64,000 nt of DNA, from positions 62,001-126,000 of the forward strand of contig NZ_JAKNUS010000011.1 in NCBI RefSeq assembly GCF_023155745.1. The letters are read 5' to 3'. This DNA is from Microbacterium kunmingense. GTDB taxonomy: Bacteria > Actinomycetota > Actinomycetes > Actinomycetales > Microbacteriaceae. The notes below the pieces were generated by a model. It saw only the letters and a list, made by a program, of their open reading frames with translations, ran no database searches and had not been told where the DNA came from. The translations under genes and the position numbers were made by a program. Within the stretch, counting starts at the first letter, position 1, and every line of letters starts with the position of its first letter. Shown in pieces: positions 18,532 to 27,375 of this stretch.

Positions 18532-20202
18532 TCACACCGCGGCAGCAGCGCCGCGCCCCGCGGCCCGGCCGCTGAAGAGGCATCCGCCCAGGAATGTGCC
18601 CTCGAGCGCTCGATAGCCGTGGACACCGCCGCCGCCGAAACCGCTCGCCTCGCCTGCCGCGAACAGGCCCGGGATCGCATCGCCCGTGTCGTCGAGCGCA
18701 CGGCCGTCGAGATCGGTCTCGATCCCGCCGAGCGTCTTCCTCGTGACGATCCCCAACCGTACGGCGATCAGGGGCCCGGCCTTCGGGTCGAGAAGGCGGT
18801 GCGGGGCGGCGGTGCGGATCAACCGGTCGCCGCGGAACGCGCGCGCGGAACGCAGGAGCGCGATCTGCGCGTCCTTGGTGAAGGTGTTCTCGACCTCGCG
18901 GTCGCGGGCTTCGACCTCGCGTCGCACATGCGCGGCATCCAGCACGTCGCCACCGGGGAGGGCTTGCATTCCCGCGATCAGCTCGTCGAGGGTGTCGCGC
19001 ACCACGACGTCCTGTCCGCGATCGAGGAACGCCTGCACCGGAGCCGAGGCGCCCCTGCCCAGGCGTGAGCGGAGGAGAAGCGGGAGGTCCTTTCCCGTGA
19101 GGTCGGGGTTCTGCTCGCTTCCCGACAGGGTGAACTCCTTCTCGACGATCCGAGAGGACAGCACGAACCACGAATGGTCGAACCCTGTTCGGCGGAGGTG
19201 TGCAAGGGTCCCGAGGGTGTCGAAGCCGGGGAAGAGCGGCACCGGCAGACGCGTGCCGCGGGCATCCATCCACAGCGAGGATGGGCCCGGCAGGATGCGG
19301 ATCCCGTGGCCGGGCCACACCGGCTCGACGTTGTGCAGACCTTCGACGTAATGCCACATCCGGTCGCCGTTGATGACACGGGCGCCGGCGTCCTCGGCCG
19401 TCCGCATCATGGATCCGTCGACGTAGGCGGGCACTCCCGCGAGCATGGTCGCCGGCGGTGCTCCCAGCCGGTCGGGCCATGCCTGGCGCACGAGGTCGGG
19501 ATTCCCGCCGATCCCTCCGGAGGCGATCACGGTGGCGCCCGCCGAGATTCGGAACTCGCCCACCACCTCGCGGGAACTCGGGCGCCCGCGGGCCGCGCCG
19601 GACGGCGCGAGGATCTCTCCCTCGGCGCCGGTGATCGTCCCGTCGTTGCGGGTGAGGGCGGTCACCCGGTGTCGGGGCAGGATCCTCACGGAGCCCGCCG
19701 ATTCGGCGTGCTCCACGTCACGGAGGAAGGGGGCGACGACCCCGGGGCCCGTGCCCCAGGTGATGTGGAACCGCGGAACGGAGTTGCCGGGCCCGGTGGC
19801 CCCGTACCCGCCTCGTTCCGCCCATCCGACGACCGGGAAGAAGGAGATCCCCTTCCCGCGCAGCCAGGCGCGCTTCTCGCCGGCGGCGAAGTCGAGGTAT
19901 CCCTCCGCCCAGCGCCGCGGCCAGAGATCTTCGGGCCGGTCGAAGCCTGCCGTGCCCCACCAATCCTGCTGCGCCAGGGCCAGCGAGTCGCGCACCTTCA
20001 TGCGACGCTGCTCGGGAGAGTCGACGAGGAACAACCCGCCGAAGGACCACCACGCCTGGCCTCCGACGTTGGTGCGCGGCTCCTGGTCGAGCAGGATGAC
20101 ACGCTTGCCGGCGCTGACAGCCTCCACCGTGGCGACGAGGCCTGCCAGGCCCCAGCCGATGACGAGGACATCGGTGTGGGAAATCTCCGTCGCGGCCATC
20201 AT
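18532..20202 (-). CDS. FAD-binding dehydrogenase (FAD_binding_2 / ketosteroid-dehydrogenase-like)
   Basis: 556 aa. The N-terminal dinucleotide fold reads VLVIGWGLAGLVATVEA (about residues 13-29), with LLDQEPRTNVGGQAWWSFGGLFLVD just after. The C-terminal FAD segment reads GLFAAGEASGFGGGGVHGYRALEG, typical of fumarate-reductase/ketosteroid-dehydrogenase-like flavoproteins. The substrate cannot be told. The ATG overlaps the stop of the truncated globin gene upstream by 4 nt, so the two are probably translationally coupled. Confidence 0.88.
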   Translation of the reverse strand: MMAATEISHTDVLVIGWGLAGLVATVEAVSAGKRVILLDQEPRTNVGGQAWWSFGGLFLVDSPEQRRMKVRDSLALAQQDWWGTAGFDRPEDLWPRRWAEGYLDFAAGEKRAWLRGKGISFFPVVGWAERGGYGATGPGNSVPRFHITWGTGPGVVAPFLRDVEHAESAGSVRILPRHRVTALTRNDGTITGAEGEILAPSGAARGRPSSREVVGEFRISAGATVIASGGIGGNPDLVRQAWPDRLGAPPATMLAGVPAYVDGSMMRTAEDAGARVINGDRMWHYVEGLHNVEPVWPGHGIRILPGPSSLWMDARGTRLPVPLFPGFDTLGTLAHLRRTGFDHSWFVLSSRIVEKEFTLSGSEQNPDLTGKDLPLLLRSRLGRGASAPVQAFLDRGQDVVVRDTLDELIAGMQALPGGDVLDAAHVRREVEARDREVENTFTKDAQIALLRSARAFRGDRLIRTAAPHRLLDPKAGPLIAVRLGIVTRKTLGGIETDLDGRALDDTGDAIPGLFAAGEASGFGGGGVHGYRALEGTFLGGCLFSGRAAGRGAAAAV

Positions 20203-20609
20203 GTCCCCGGGGTCGGCTCGAAGGTGTTCACCATCGCGAAAGCGGCCCGGTGGAGGTAGTCCCAGAGCGTTTCCTCGTGGAGAGGCGGCAGCCCGAGCTC
20301 GTCCACGGCCGTCCGCATGTGCCGCAGCCAGCGGTCTCGTGCGTCGGGGTTCACGTGGAAGGGCGCGTGGCGCATTCGGAGACGAGGGTGTCCGCGCTCC
20401 AAGCTGTAGGTCGTCGGGCCTCCCCAGTACTGCTCGAGGAAGAGGGTCAGACGGTCTTTGGCGGGCCCGAGATCCTCCTCGGGGTACATCGGACGGAGCA
20501 CCTCGTCAGCGGCCACCTCGCGGTAGAAGACATCGACGAGACGCACGAAGGTGGCGTGACCGCCCACTTCGTCGTAGAACGATCGCGGCGATGCGTCGGC
20601 ATCCGTCAC
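20199..20609 (-). CDS. Group II truncated hemoglobin
   Basis: 136 aa. SFYDEVGGHATFVRLVDVFYREV is the N-terminal globin helix block, YWGGPTTYSLERGHPRLRMRH contains the proximal-histidine region, and WLRHMRTAVDEL carries the G8 tryptophan. This is the GlbO class, implicated in oxygen and peroxide chemistry. It is co-transcribed with the FAD dehydrogenase (4-nt overlap) and lies near pepN, as in mycobacteria (Rv2470/Rv2467, from memory). The leaderless versus leadered start was not resolved; an AAAGGAG ribosome site lies upstream. Confidence 0.93.
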   Translation of the reverse strand: MTDADASPRSFYDEVGGHATFVRLVDVFYREVAADEVLRPMYPEEDLGPAKDRLTLFLEQYWGGPTTYSLERGHPRLRMRHAPFHVNPDARDRWLRHMRTAVDELGLPPLHEETLWDYLHRAAFAMVNTFEPTPGT

Positions 20610-20654
20610 CGGGTCGCTCCTTTCCTCGTCGCGCCTGCGACGCCGTCGTCCAAT

Positions 20655-21785
20655 CTACGCGTCCGCTTCGGGCGGTGCGGCGTTGCCCGCAGGAGGCGTG
20701 TTCCCCGTGGCGGGGGGAGTGTCCCTGGAACGCTTCGGCCGCAGCTTCGGGCGCCACACCGGCCGCTCTGTGGCGATCGGCACGGGGGTGGGCTTGGTCT
20801 TGGGCGGATTCGCGCCGCGCACCCGATGCGCTCCGTCGTGCCCCTCGAGCCGCACGGAGGAGATGGTGGTGACGCCCAGATCGAGATCGTCCGTCGCGCG
20901 CTTCAGGCGCACCCGCAACTCCTTGGCGACGTCGTCCTTGGAGTGCGCCCGTGTGCGGATCACGACGCGCAGCACCAGCGTCTCTCCGGTCACGGCCTCC
21001 AAGCCCCAGACCTCCGGTCGGTCGACGATCCGCGAGCGCCACTTCGGATCTTTCGCCAGTCCCGCCGCGGCATCCTGCAGCGCGTGCTCCACTTCGTCGA
21101 TGTCGGAGTCGACGGGAACCCCGACGTCCACGATAATCCGCGACCATCCCTGCGACAGGTTCCCGATGCGGGTGATCTCGCCGTTGCGGACGTACCACAG
21201 GGTCCCGTTCACGTCTCGCACGTGCGTGACGCGCACACTGACGTACTCCACCATGCCGGTCGCGAGTCCGAGATCGACGACGTCGCCGATCCCCACCTGA
21301 TCCTCCGCGACGATGAAGATGCCGTTGAGCACGTCCTTCACGATGTTCTGCGCGCCGAAGCCGAGGCCGGCGCCGATGGCCGCGGTGAGGAGGGTGAGCG
21401 AACCGAGGATGTTCGGGTTGATCACCGAGACGATGAGCAGCAGCGCCACGACGATGATCGTCACCCCGACGATGTTCTGCAGGATCGAACCCAGCGTGCG
21501 GGTCCGTTGCACGACGCGCACCTGCGCGACAGGGGAGCGCTCCAGCGCCTGCGTGTCATCGACGCGGGCGCGGTTCTTGGCACCGGAGACGATGCGGTCG
21601 ACGACCCTGCGGATGACGGCACGGAGGATGATCGCGATCAGCAGGGCGGCTATGACGATGATCGCGACCTGCAACGCCCGCCACCCGACGTCCTGAAGGA
21701 CGGGGACGATCGCGTCCCAGGGGGCGGGGAGAGCGGGGGGCTCCTCGGCGGGCGGTTCGGTCGCAGTGGAAACGGGGAGAGTCAT
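20655..21785 (-). CDS. Small-conductance mechanosensitive channel (MscS family)
   Basis: 376 aa. Three or four membrane segments (about residues 30-55, 100-120 and the pore helix about 130-160) are followed by the cytosolic MscS beta domain. The pore block LLTAAIGAGLGFGAQNIVKDVLNG is diagnostic. The C-terminal tail (about 290-376) is basic and Pro/Lys-rich, probably disordered. The protein releases osmolytes under hypo-osmotic shock. The ATG at 21785 has TAGGAT eight bases upstream. It is read leftwards, 45 bp ahead of the globin. Confidence 0.9.
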   Translation of the reverse strand: MTLPVSTATEPPAEEPPALPAPWDAIVPVLQDVGWRALQVAIIVIAALLIAIILRAVIRRVVDRIVSGAKNRARVDDTQALERSPVAQVRVVQRTRTLGSILQNIVGVTIIVVALLLIVSVINPNILGSLTLLTAAIGAGLGFGAQNIVKDVLNGIFIVAEDQVGIGDVVDLGLATGMVEYVSVRVTHVRDVNGTLWYVRNGEITRIGNLSQGWSRIIVDVGVPVDSDIDEVEHALQDAAAGLAKDPKWRSRIVDRPEVWGLEAVTGETLVLRVVIRTRAHSKDDVAKELRVRLKRATDDLDLGVTTISSVRLEGHDGAHRVRGANPPKTKPTPVPIATERPVWRPKLRPKRSRDTPPATGNTPPAGNAAPPEADA

Positions 21786-21800
21786 CGTCCCAGATCCTAA

Positions 21801-21836
21801 CGACGCGGCCCCCAGGATCTCCTGGGGGCCGCGTCG
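21801..21836 (-). terminator. Strong terminator hairpin after pepN
   Basis: A 17-bp perfect stem (21801-21817 with 21820-21836, containing CGACGCGGCCCCCAGGA) with a minimal loop lies between the pepN stop and the mscS start, downstream of pepN on its strand. There is no T-tract. Confidence 0.7.
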
Positions 21837-21848
21837 GAGGGATGCCGC

Positions 21849-24395
21849 CTACTGCGCGTCGCGCGCCTGGACGGCCAGTGCCCGTTCGACACCGGCCAGA
21901 TTCTCCTGCACCATGCGGCGCAGGGCGGCCGGGGCATCCGCGTGATCGGCGAGCCAGGCACGCGTGGCGTCACGGAGTGCGACGTCCGCGAGCGGCGCCG
22001 GGTAGAGGCCCGAGATGAGGTACTCCGCGATCTTGTACGTGCGCGACTCCCAGACCGGAAGCAGCATGTCAAAGTACGGCTGCACGTAGTCGGCGAGCAG
22101 GTCGCGCCCGGCGGGGTTGACGAATCCCAGGGACGCGGACCGCACGACGGTGTTGGGAAGGTCGTCACGGTCGACCAGCGACGCCCAGGCGGCCCGCTTG
22201 GCCTCGGGGAAGGGCAGGGCGGCGCGGGCCTGGGCGGCGAACTCGCCGCCCTTGGCGGTGTTGTCCGCTGCCAGGGCCGTTTCGATGTCGCCGATCGACG
22301 CCACCCCACCGGCGGCCAGCGAGACGAGCAGCTGCCACGACAGGTCGGTGTCGACGGCCAGCCCCTTCAGGACGACATCGCCGTCGCGGAGGCTCTTCAC
22401 CGCCGCCCATTGCTCGTCGGTGCACGCCGCGGCGGCGAATGCGGTGACGAACTGCAGCTGGCTGTCGCTGCCGGGAGCGGCGTTCTGTGCCAGGGCCCAG
22501 AGGTGTCCCGCGACCCGGCGACGCGTGTCGTCGCGCTTCTCGGGCGCGACGTACGAGTTCGCCGCGAGCAGCAGCTGGGCGAGCGTCGTGCGCACCGTCG
22601 TCGACTCGGTCTCGGAGGCGATGTTGCGCAGCACGAGATCGACGTAGTCCGTGGCCGAGGCCTCGGCATCCCGGGTCTGATCCCACGCAGCCCCCCATAC
22701 CAGCGAGCGTGCCAGGGGGTCGGAGATCTTCGAAAGGTGATCGATCGCGGTCTGCAGCGACCGCTCGTCCAAACGGATCTTCGCGTAGGCGAGGTCTGCG
22801 TCGTTGAGCAGCACCAGGTCGGGCCGCGCGAGACCGGCCAACTCCGGCACCTCGGTGCGGTCGCCGTCGACGTCCAGCTCCACCGCGTGCGTGCGGACCA
22901 GAGCGTCCCCCTGGAGGGTGTAGAAGCCGACGCCCAGACGGTGGGGCCGGATCGTCGGGTAGTCCGCCGGGGCGGTCTGGATGATCGCGAAGCGACGGAT
23001 CGTACCGTCGGGGGATTCGTCGATGACGGGGGAGAGGGTGTTCACTCCCGCGGTCTCGAGCCACTTCTTCGACCAGGTGGTCAACTCGCGACCACTCGTC
23101 GCCTCGAGCTCGGTCAGAAGGTCCGACAGCTCGGTGTTGGACCATTCGTGCTTCTTGAAGTACGCCGCGACGCCGGCGAAGAACGCCTCGATCCCGACCC
23201 ACGCGGCGAGCTGCTTGAGGACCGACCCGCCCTTGGCGTAGGTGATGCCGTCGAAGTTGACCTGGACGTCCTCGAGGTCGTTGATCTCGGCGACCACGGG
23301 GTGGGTGGAGGGGAGCTGATCCTGCCGGTAGGCCCAGGTCTTCTCCATGGCGTTGAAGGTCGTCCAGGCCTCGGTCCACTCCGTCGCCTCGGCCGTGGCG
23401 ATGGTGGACGCCCATTCGGCGAACGACTCGTTCAGCCAGAGGTCGTTCCACCATTTCATCGTGACGAGATCGCCGAACCACATGTGGGCGAGCTCGTGGA
23501 GGATGGTGACCACGCGGCGCTCCCGCACGGCGTCGGTCACCTTGCTGCGGAACACATAGGTCTCGGTGAACGTCACCGCGCCGGCGTTCTCCATGGCACC
23601 GGCGTTGAACTCGGGAACGAAGAGCTGGTCGTACTTGGCGAAGGGGTAGGGGTAGTCGAACTTCTCCTCGAAGTACGCGAACCCCTGACGCGTCTTGTCG
23701 AAGACGTAGTCGGCATCGAGGTGGTTCCACAGGCTCTTGCGGGCATAGACACCGAGGGGGATGACCCGACCCGACGCGCTGGTCAGCTCGGAGAAGGTCT
23801 TCTCGTAGGGTCCGGCGATGAGCGCAGTGATGTAGGACGAGATCCGCGGCGTCGGGTCGAACCGCCAGGTCGCCGTGCCGTCACCGTGACGAGCCGGCTC
23901 GGGCGTGGGGGAGTTGGAGACGACCTCCCACGCTTCCGGAGCGGTCACCGTGAATCGGAACGTCGCCTTGAGGTCGGGCTGCTCGAACACCGCGAACATG
24001 CGACGGGAATCGGGGACCTCGAACTGCGAGTACAGGTAGACCTCGCCGTCGACGGGATCGACGAACCGGTGCAGTCCTTCGCCGGTGTTGGTGTACAGGC
24101 AATCGGCGTCGATCACCAGCTCGTTCTCCTCGGCGAGGTCCGCCAGCGCGATGCGGGAGTCGGCGAAGGCCGTGGCGGGGTCGATCGAGCGACCGTTCAG
24201 GGTGATCTCGCGAACGTCCCGCGCGATCAGGTCGATGAAGGTCGAGCCCCCGGCCTGTGCGCGGAAGCGGACGACCGTCCGCGAACCGAAGATCTCCGCA
24301 CCCCGGGTGAGGTCGAGATCGACCTCGTAGGAGTCGGTGTCGACGACGGCACGACGCTCCTGCGCCTCGAGGCGGGTGAGGTTCTCTCCTGGCAC
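21849..24395 (-). CDS. pepN: Aminopeptidase N (M1 family)
   Basis: 848 aa zinc aminopeptidase. GAMENAGAVTF is near residue 265 and the zinc helix HELAHMWFGDL (HExxH) near 298, with the third ligand in LNESFAEWAS about 20 residues later. The C-terminal ERAP1-like helical domain is complete. It trims N-terminal residues from peptides in the cytosol. GTG start with GGGAGAAC upstream. It is divergent from hemH across 122 bp. Confidence 0.96.
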   Translation of the reverse strand: MPGENLTRLEAQERRAVVDTDSYEVDLDLTRGAEIFGSRTVVRFRAQAGGSTFIDLIARDVREITLNGRSIDPATAFADSRIALADLAEENELVIDADCLYTNTGEGLHRFVDPVDGEVYLYSQFEVPDSRRMFAVFEQPDLKATFRFTVTAPEAWEVVSNSPTPEPARHGDGTATWRFDPTPRISSYITALIAGPYEKTFSELTSASGRVIPLGVYARKSLWNHLDADYVFDKTRQGFAYFEEKFDYPYPFAKYDQLFVPEFNAGAMENAGAVTFTETYVFRSKVTDAVRERRVVTILHELAHMWFGDLVTMKWWNDLWLNESFAEWASTIATAEATEWTEAWTTFNAMEKTWAYRQDQLPSTHPVVAEINDLEDVQVNFDGITYAKGGSVLKQLAAWVGIEAFFAGVAAYFKKHEWSNTELSDLLTELEATSGRELTTWSKKWLETAGVNTLSPVIDESPDGTIRRFAIIQTAPADYPTIRPHRLGVGFYTLQGDALVRTHAVELDVDGDRTEVPELAGLARPDLVLLNDADLAYAKIRLDERSLQTAIDHLSKISDPLARSLVWGAAWDQTRDAEASATDYVDLVLRNIASETESTTVRTTLAQLLLAANSYVAPEKRDDTRRRVAGHLWALAQNAAPGSDSQLQFVTAFAAAACTDEQWAAVKSLRDGDVVLKGLAVDTDLSWQLLVSLAAGGVASIGDIETALAADNTAKGGEFAAQARAALPFPEAKRAAWASLVDRDDLPNTVVRSASLGFVNPAGRDLLADYVQPYFDMLLPVWESRTYKIAEYLISGLYPAPLADVALRDATRAWLADHADAPAALRRMVQENLAGVERALAVQARDAQ

Positions 24396-24517
24396 GGCTG
24401 TTCTCCCGGGGTTGTGGGGGTAGACGAAGCGGCGTGGCCCTGTGGCACCGGCACCGCTGACAACTGCACCAGCCTACGCCCGGCGCCAGTGCGCTCGCGC
24501 GATGCGAGGATGGCAGG
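24396..24517. other. pepN/hemH divergent promoter region
   Basis: The gap between two divergent genes. GAGGAT (24506-24511) lies six bases before the hemH GTG, a poor match to the TAnnnT leaderless box. No operator-like palindrome was seen. Confidence 0.35.
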
Positions 24518-25723
24518 GTGACTGATCTCACCCCCCAGGACACCAGGTCCGACACCCCCACGGTTCTGTTCGCCTCCCCGGCCGCCGCCTCGGGATCGCC
24601 CCACATCGAGACGCCCGTGGCCTACGACGCCGTGCTGCTGGCCGGCTTCGGCGGGCCCGAAGGTCAAGACGATGTCATCCCCTTCCTCCGAAACGTCACG
24701 CGCGGTCGAGGGATCCCCGACGAGCGTCTCGAGGAGGTCGCCCACCATTACCGCCACTTCGGGGGCATGAGCCCCATCAATGCGCAGAACCGCGCGTTGA
24801 AGGCAGCTCTCGAAGCGGAGCTCGCCTCCCGCGGCATCGAGCTTCCCGTGTACTGGGGAAACCGGAACTGGGCACCCTACCTCGACGAGGCGGTCCGCCA
24901 GGCGGCAGACGCCGGGCACACGACCCTCCTGGGACTGGCCACCAGCGCGTACAGCTCCTTCTCGAGCTGCCGACAGTACCGGGAGGATTTCGCCCGGGCG
25001 CTGACCGAGACGGGCCTGGGTGACACCGTCACGATCGACAAGGTGCGCCAGTTCTTCGACCACCCGGGGTTCGTCCGGCCGTTCGTCGACGGGGTCCACG
25101 GCGCGATCGCCGACCTGATCGAGGACGGGATCGAGCCCTCGCGGATCCACGTGCTGTTCTCCACGCACAGCATCCCGACAGCCGACGCCGAGCGCTCGGG
25201 TCCACGCGATCGCGAGTTCGGCCCCGGCGGCGCTTACGAAGCGCAGCATCTCGCAGTCGCCGAGGTCGTGATGGCCGACATCGCCTCCGAGATCCCGGCG
25301 GCAGCCGACGTGCCCTGGCAGCTCGTGTATCAGTCCCGGTCGGGTCCGCCGAGCCAGCCCTGGTTGGAACCGGACGTCGTCGACGTCATCGAGGGGCTCC
25401 CCGAGGCGGGGGCGAAGGCCGTGGTGATCGTGCCTCTCGGGTTCGTCAGCGACCATATGGAGGTCATGTGGGACCTCGACACCGAAGCCATGGAAGCCGC
25501 GGAGGAGGCCGGGCTCCGCGCGGTGCGGACGCAGACGCCGGGCATCGACCCGGCCTACGTGCGAGGCCTGGTCGACCTCATCGAGGAGCGACTCAAGGGC
25601 ACTCCCGCGGCCGAGCGACCCCATCGCACCGGCCTCGGACCCTGGTTCGACGTCTGTCGACCGGGATGCTGCGAGAACGTGCGTGCCGGTTTCAAACCGG
25701 CGGCGTCGGGCATCGCACCCTGA
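24518..25723 (+). CDS. hemH: Ferrochelatase (actinobacterial coproporphyrin type)
   Basis: 401 aa. It inserts Fe(II) into coproporphyrin III in the Gram-positive heme route. Motifs include YDAVLLAGFGGPEGQDDV (about residue 40), LGLATSAYSSFSSCRQYRED (about 140-155) and HVLFSTHSIPTADAERSG (about 210), with the metal-site histidine. Four cysteines, C151 in SSCRQY and C380/C384/C385 in CRPGCC at the C-terminus, could ligate the [2Fe-2S] cluster known in actinobacterial ferrochelatases, although the C-terminal spacing differs from what I recall for M. tuberculosis. No other heme genes are nearby. GTG start. Confidence 0.93.
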   Translation: MTDLTPQDTRSDTPTVLFASPAAASGSPHIETPVAYDAVLLAGFGGPEGQDDVIPFLRNVTRGRGIPDERLEEVAHHYRHFGGMSPINAQNRALKAALEAELASRGIELPVYWGNRNWAPYLDEAVRQAADAGHTTLLGLATSAYSSFSSCRQYREDFARALTETGLGDTVTIDKVRQFFDHPGFVRPFVDGVHGAIADLIEDGIEPSRIHVLFSTHSIPTADAERSGPRDREFGPGGAYEAQHLAVAEVVMADIASEIPAAADVPWQLVYQSRSGPPSQPWLEPDVVDVIEGLPEAGAKAVVIVPLGFVSDHMEVMWDLDTEAMEAAEEAGLRAVRTQTPGIDPAYVRGLVDLIEERLKGTPAAERPHRTGLGPWFDVCRPGCCENVRAGFKPAASGIAP

Positions 25724-25784
25724 CCCTGCGTCGCCCTCCCCGTCGGATCCCGACGCCCGATCCCGCCTCCCTAGGATGAAGGCC

Positions 25785-26348
25785 ATGCGCATCCACATCG
25801 CCACCGATCACGCCGGTCTCGAGTTCTCCACGCAGCTGCAGCACCACCTCGCGTCGCAGGGTCACCAGGTCATCGACCACGGTCCGATCGAGTACGACGC
25901 CCTGGATGACTACCCCGCGTTCTGCATCCGTGCGGCCCAGGCCGTCGTCCGCGACCAGGCGGCAGGACTCGAGGCGCTGGGGGTGGTGTTCGGGGGATCG
26001 GGCAACGGCGAGCAGATCGCGGCGAACAAGGTCGACGGCATCCGTGCGGCACTGGTCTGGAGCATCGCGACGGCGGAACTCGCCCGTGAGCACAACGACG
26101 CCAACGTGATCGCGATCGGCGCGCGGCAGCACACGTTCGACGAGGCGTCGGCGTTCATCGACCGCTTCATCGACACTCCGTTCTCCCGCGAGGAGCGTCA
26201 CGAACGCCGCATCGCCCAGATCGCGGCGTTCGAGCGCGACGGGAGCCTGGCCCCCGACCCCCGCGCCTCCGAGACAGCGGAGGCCGGCGGTGCGCGGGCC
26301 GACGTGCTCGCGGACGAGACGAGTTCGTTCGACCCCGAGGCCGGCTGA
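25785..26348 (+). CDS. rpiB: Ribose-5-phosphate isomerase B
   Basis: 187 aa LacA/RpiB protein that interconverts ribose-5-P and ribulose-5-P. The N-terminal IHIATDHAGLEFS and the block GGSGNGEQIAANKV place it in the mycobacterial subclass, where a glutamate (here E76) replaces the catalytic cysteine of E. coli RpiB. The C-terminal 30 residues are an acidic, Ala-rich tail. I chose the ATG at 25785 over the ATG at 25776 because TAGGAT ends seven bases before it; the upstream ATG overlaps that box. It is followed after 5 bp by the Nei glycosylase, as in mycobacteria. Confidence 0.94.
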   Translation: MRIHIATDHAGLEFSTQLQHHLASQGHQVIDHGPIEYDALDDYPAFCIRAAQAVVRDQAAGLEALGVVFGGSGNGEQIAANKVDGIRAALVWSIATAELAREHNDANVIAIGARQHTFDEASAFIDRFIDTPFSREERHERRIAQIAAFERDGSLAPDPRASETAEAGGARADVLADETSSFDPEAG

Positions 26349-26353
26349 CACCG

Positions 26354-27355
26354 GTGCCCGAGGGCCATTCCGTCCATCGCATCGCCCGACAGATCGCGCA
26401 GAACTTCGTCGGACGGCCGGTGTCGGCATCGAGCCCCCAGGGCCGCTTCGCCGAGGGTGCCGCGCTGATCGACGGGCGTGAAGCGATCGAATCGCGCGCC
26501 GTCGGGAAGCAGATGTTCCTCGCCTTCGACGGTGACCTGTGGTTGCGCGTGCATCTCGGTCTCTACGGCGCGTGGGACTTCTCCGGTGAGATCGTCTCCG
26601 ATCCGACGATCGCCGCGTCGAACGGGCGCATGGGGCAGACCAATCAGCGAGGGACGCCCGAGGAGGCGATCCTCGACGCCGCGGGCGAGAACTCCCTGAC
26701 ATCGATCGGGGCACCACGACGGGCCCGAGGCAGGGTGCGGATGTCGGAGCAGACCACCGACATCAACGAAACCGACGACCTGAGCCAGTGGCCCCCGCCG
26801 GTGCGCGGTCAGGTGAGGCTGAGGCTCTTGACCGAACGCACCTGCGCCGACCTCCGCGGACCGACCGCCTGCGTGATCCAGACCCCTGATGAGGTGGCGC
26901 AGTCGCTGGCGAAGCTCGGACCCGACCCGCTCGTCGACGATGCCCGAGACGGCGAGGAGCGCTTCGTCGCGCGTGTGCGGCGCACCGTCACACCCATCGG
27001 CCTTCTCCTGATGGACCAGAGCGTGGTCAGCGGGATCGGCAACGTCTATCGCGCGGAGCTGCTGTTCCGCGCGAGACTCAACCCGCACACGCCCGGCCGG
27101 GAGGTTTCCGAGGAGACGGTGCGGGAGATCTGGCGGGACTGGTCGCGACTCCTCCTCATCGGCGTCGAGACGGGCCAGATGATGACGCGCGACGGCCTCA
27201 CGGCGAAGGAGAGGCGGAGCGCGATGGCCCGTCGCGAGCATCGTCACTGGGTGTACGGTCGCGCCGGCCTGCCGTGTCGCGTCTGCGGCACGTCCGTCGT
27301 CATGGAGGAAGCGGCCGGGCGCAAGCTCTACTGGTGCCCGTCCTGCCAGGCGTGA
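26354..27355 (+). CDS. Fpg/Nei-family DNA glycosylase (endonuclease VIII-like)
   Basis: 333 aa. After the initiator it reads PEGHSVHRIA, giving the catalytic Pro2/Glu3 of Fpg/Nei enzymes, which remove oxidised bases and cut the AP site. The H2TH region is DQSVVSGIGNVYRAELLFRAR (about 215-235). The C-terminal zinc finger CRVCG...CPSCQ is complete. An insertion of about 60 residues around 95-155 makes it longer than E. coli Nei; mycobacterial Nei2 proteins are similar in my recollection. GTG start, 5 bp after rpiB and probably co-transcribed. Confidence 0.92.
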   Translation: MPEGHSVHRIARQIAQNFVGRPVSASSPQGRFAEGAALIDGREAIESRAVGKQMFLAFDGDLWLRVHLGLYGAWDFSGEIVSDPTIAASNGRMGQTNQRGTPEEAILDAAGENSLTSIGAPRRARGRVRMSEQTTDINETDDLSQWPPPVRGQVRLRLLTERTCADLRGPTACVIQTPDEVAQSLAKLGPDPLVDDARDGEERFVARVRRTVTPIGLLLMDQSVVSGIGNVYRAELLFRARLNPHTPGREVSEETVREIWRDWSRLLLIGVETGQMMTRDGLTAKERRSAMARREHRHWVYGRAGLPCRVCGTSVVMEEAAGRKLYWCPSCQA

Positions 27356-27375
27356 GCGGCTCCTAGGCTGGAGGC

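Noticed and set aside
21942..24521. A plus-strand open frame of about 860 codons opposite pepN
   Set aside because: Antisense shadow of pepN, with no conserved motif.
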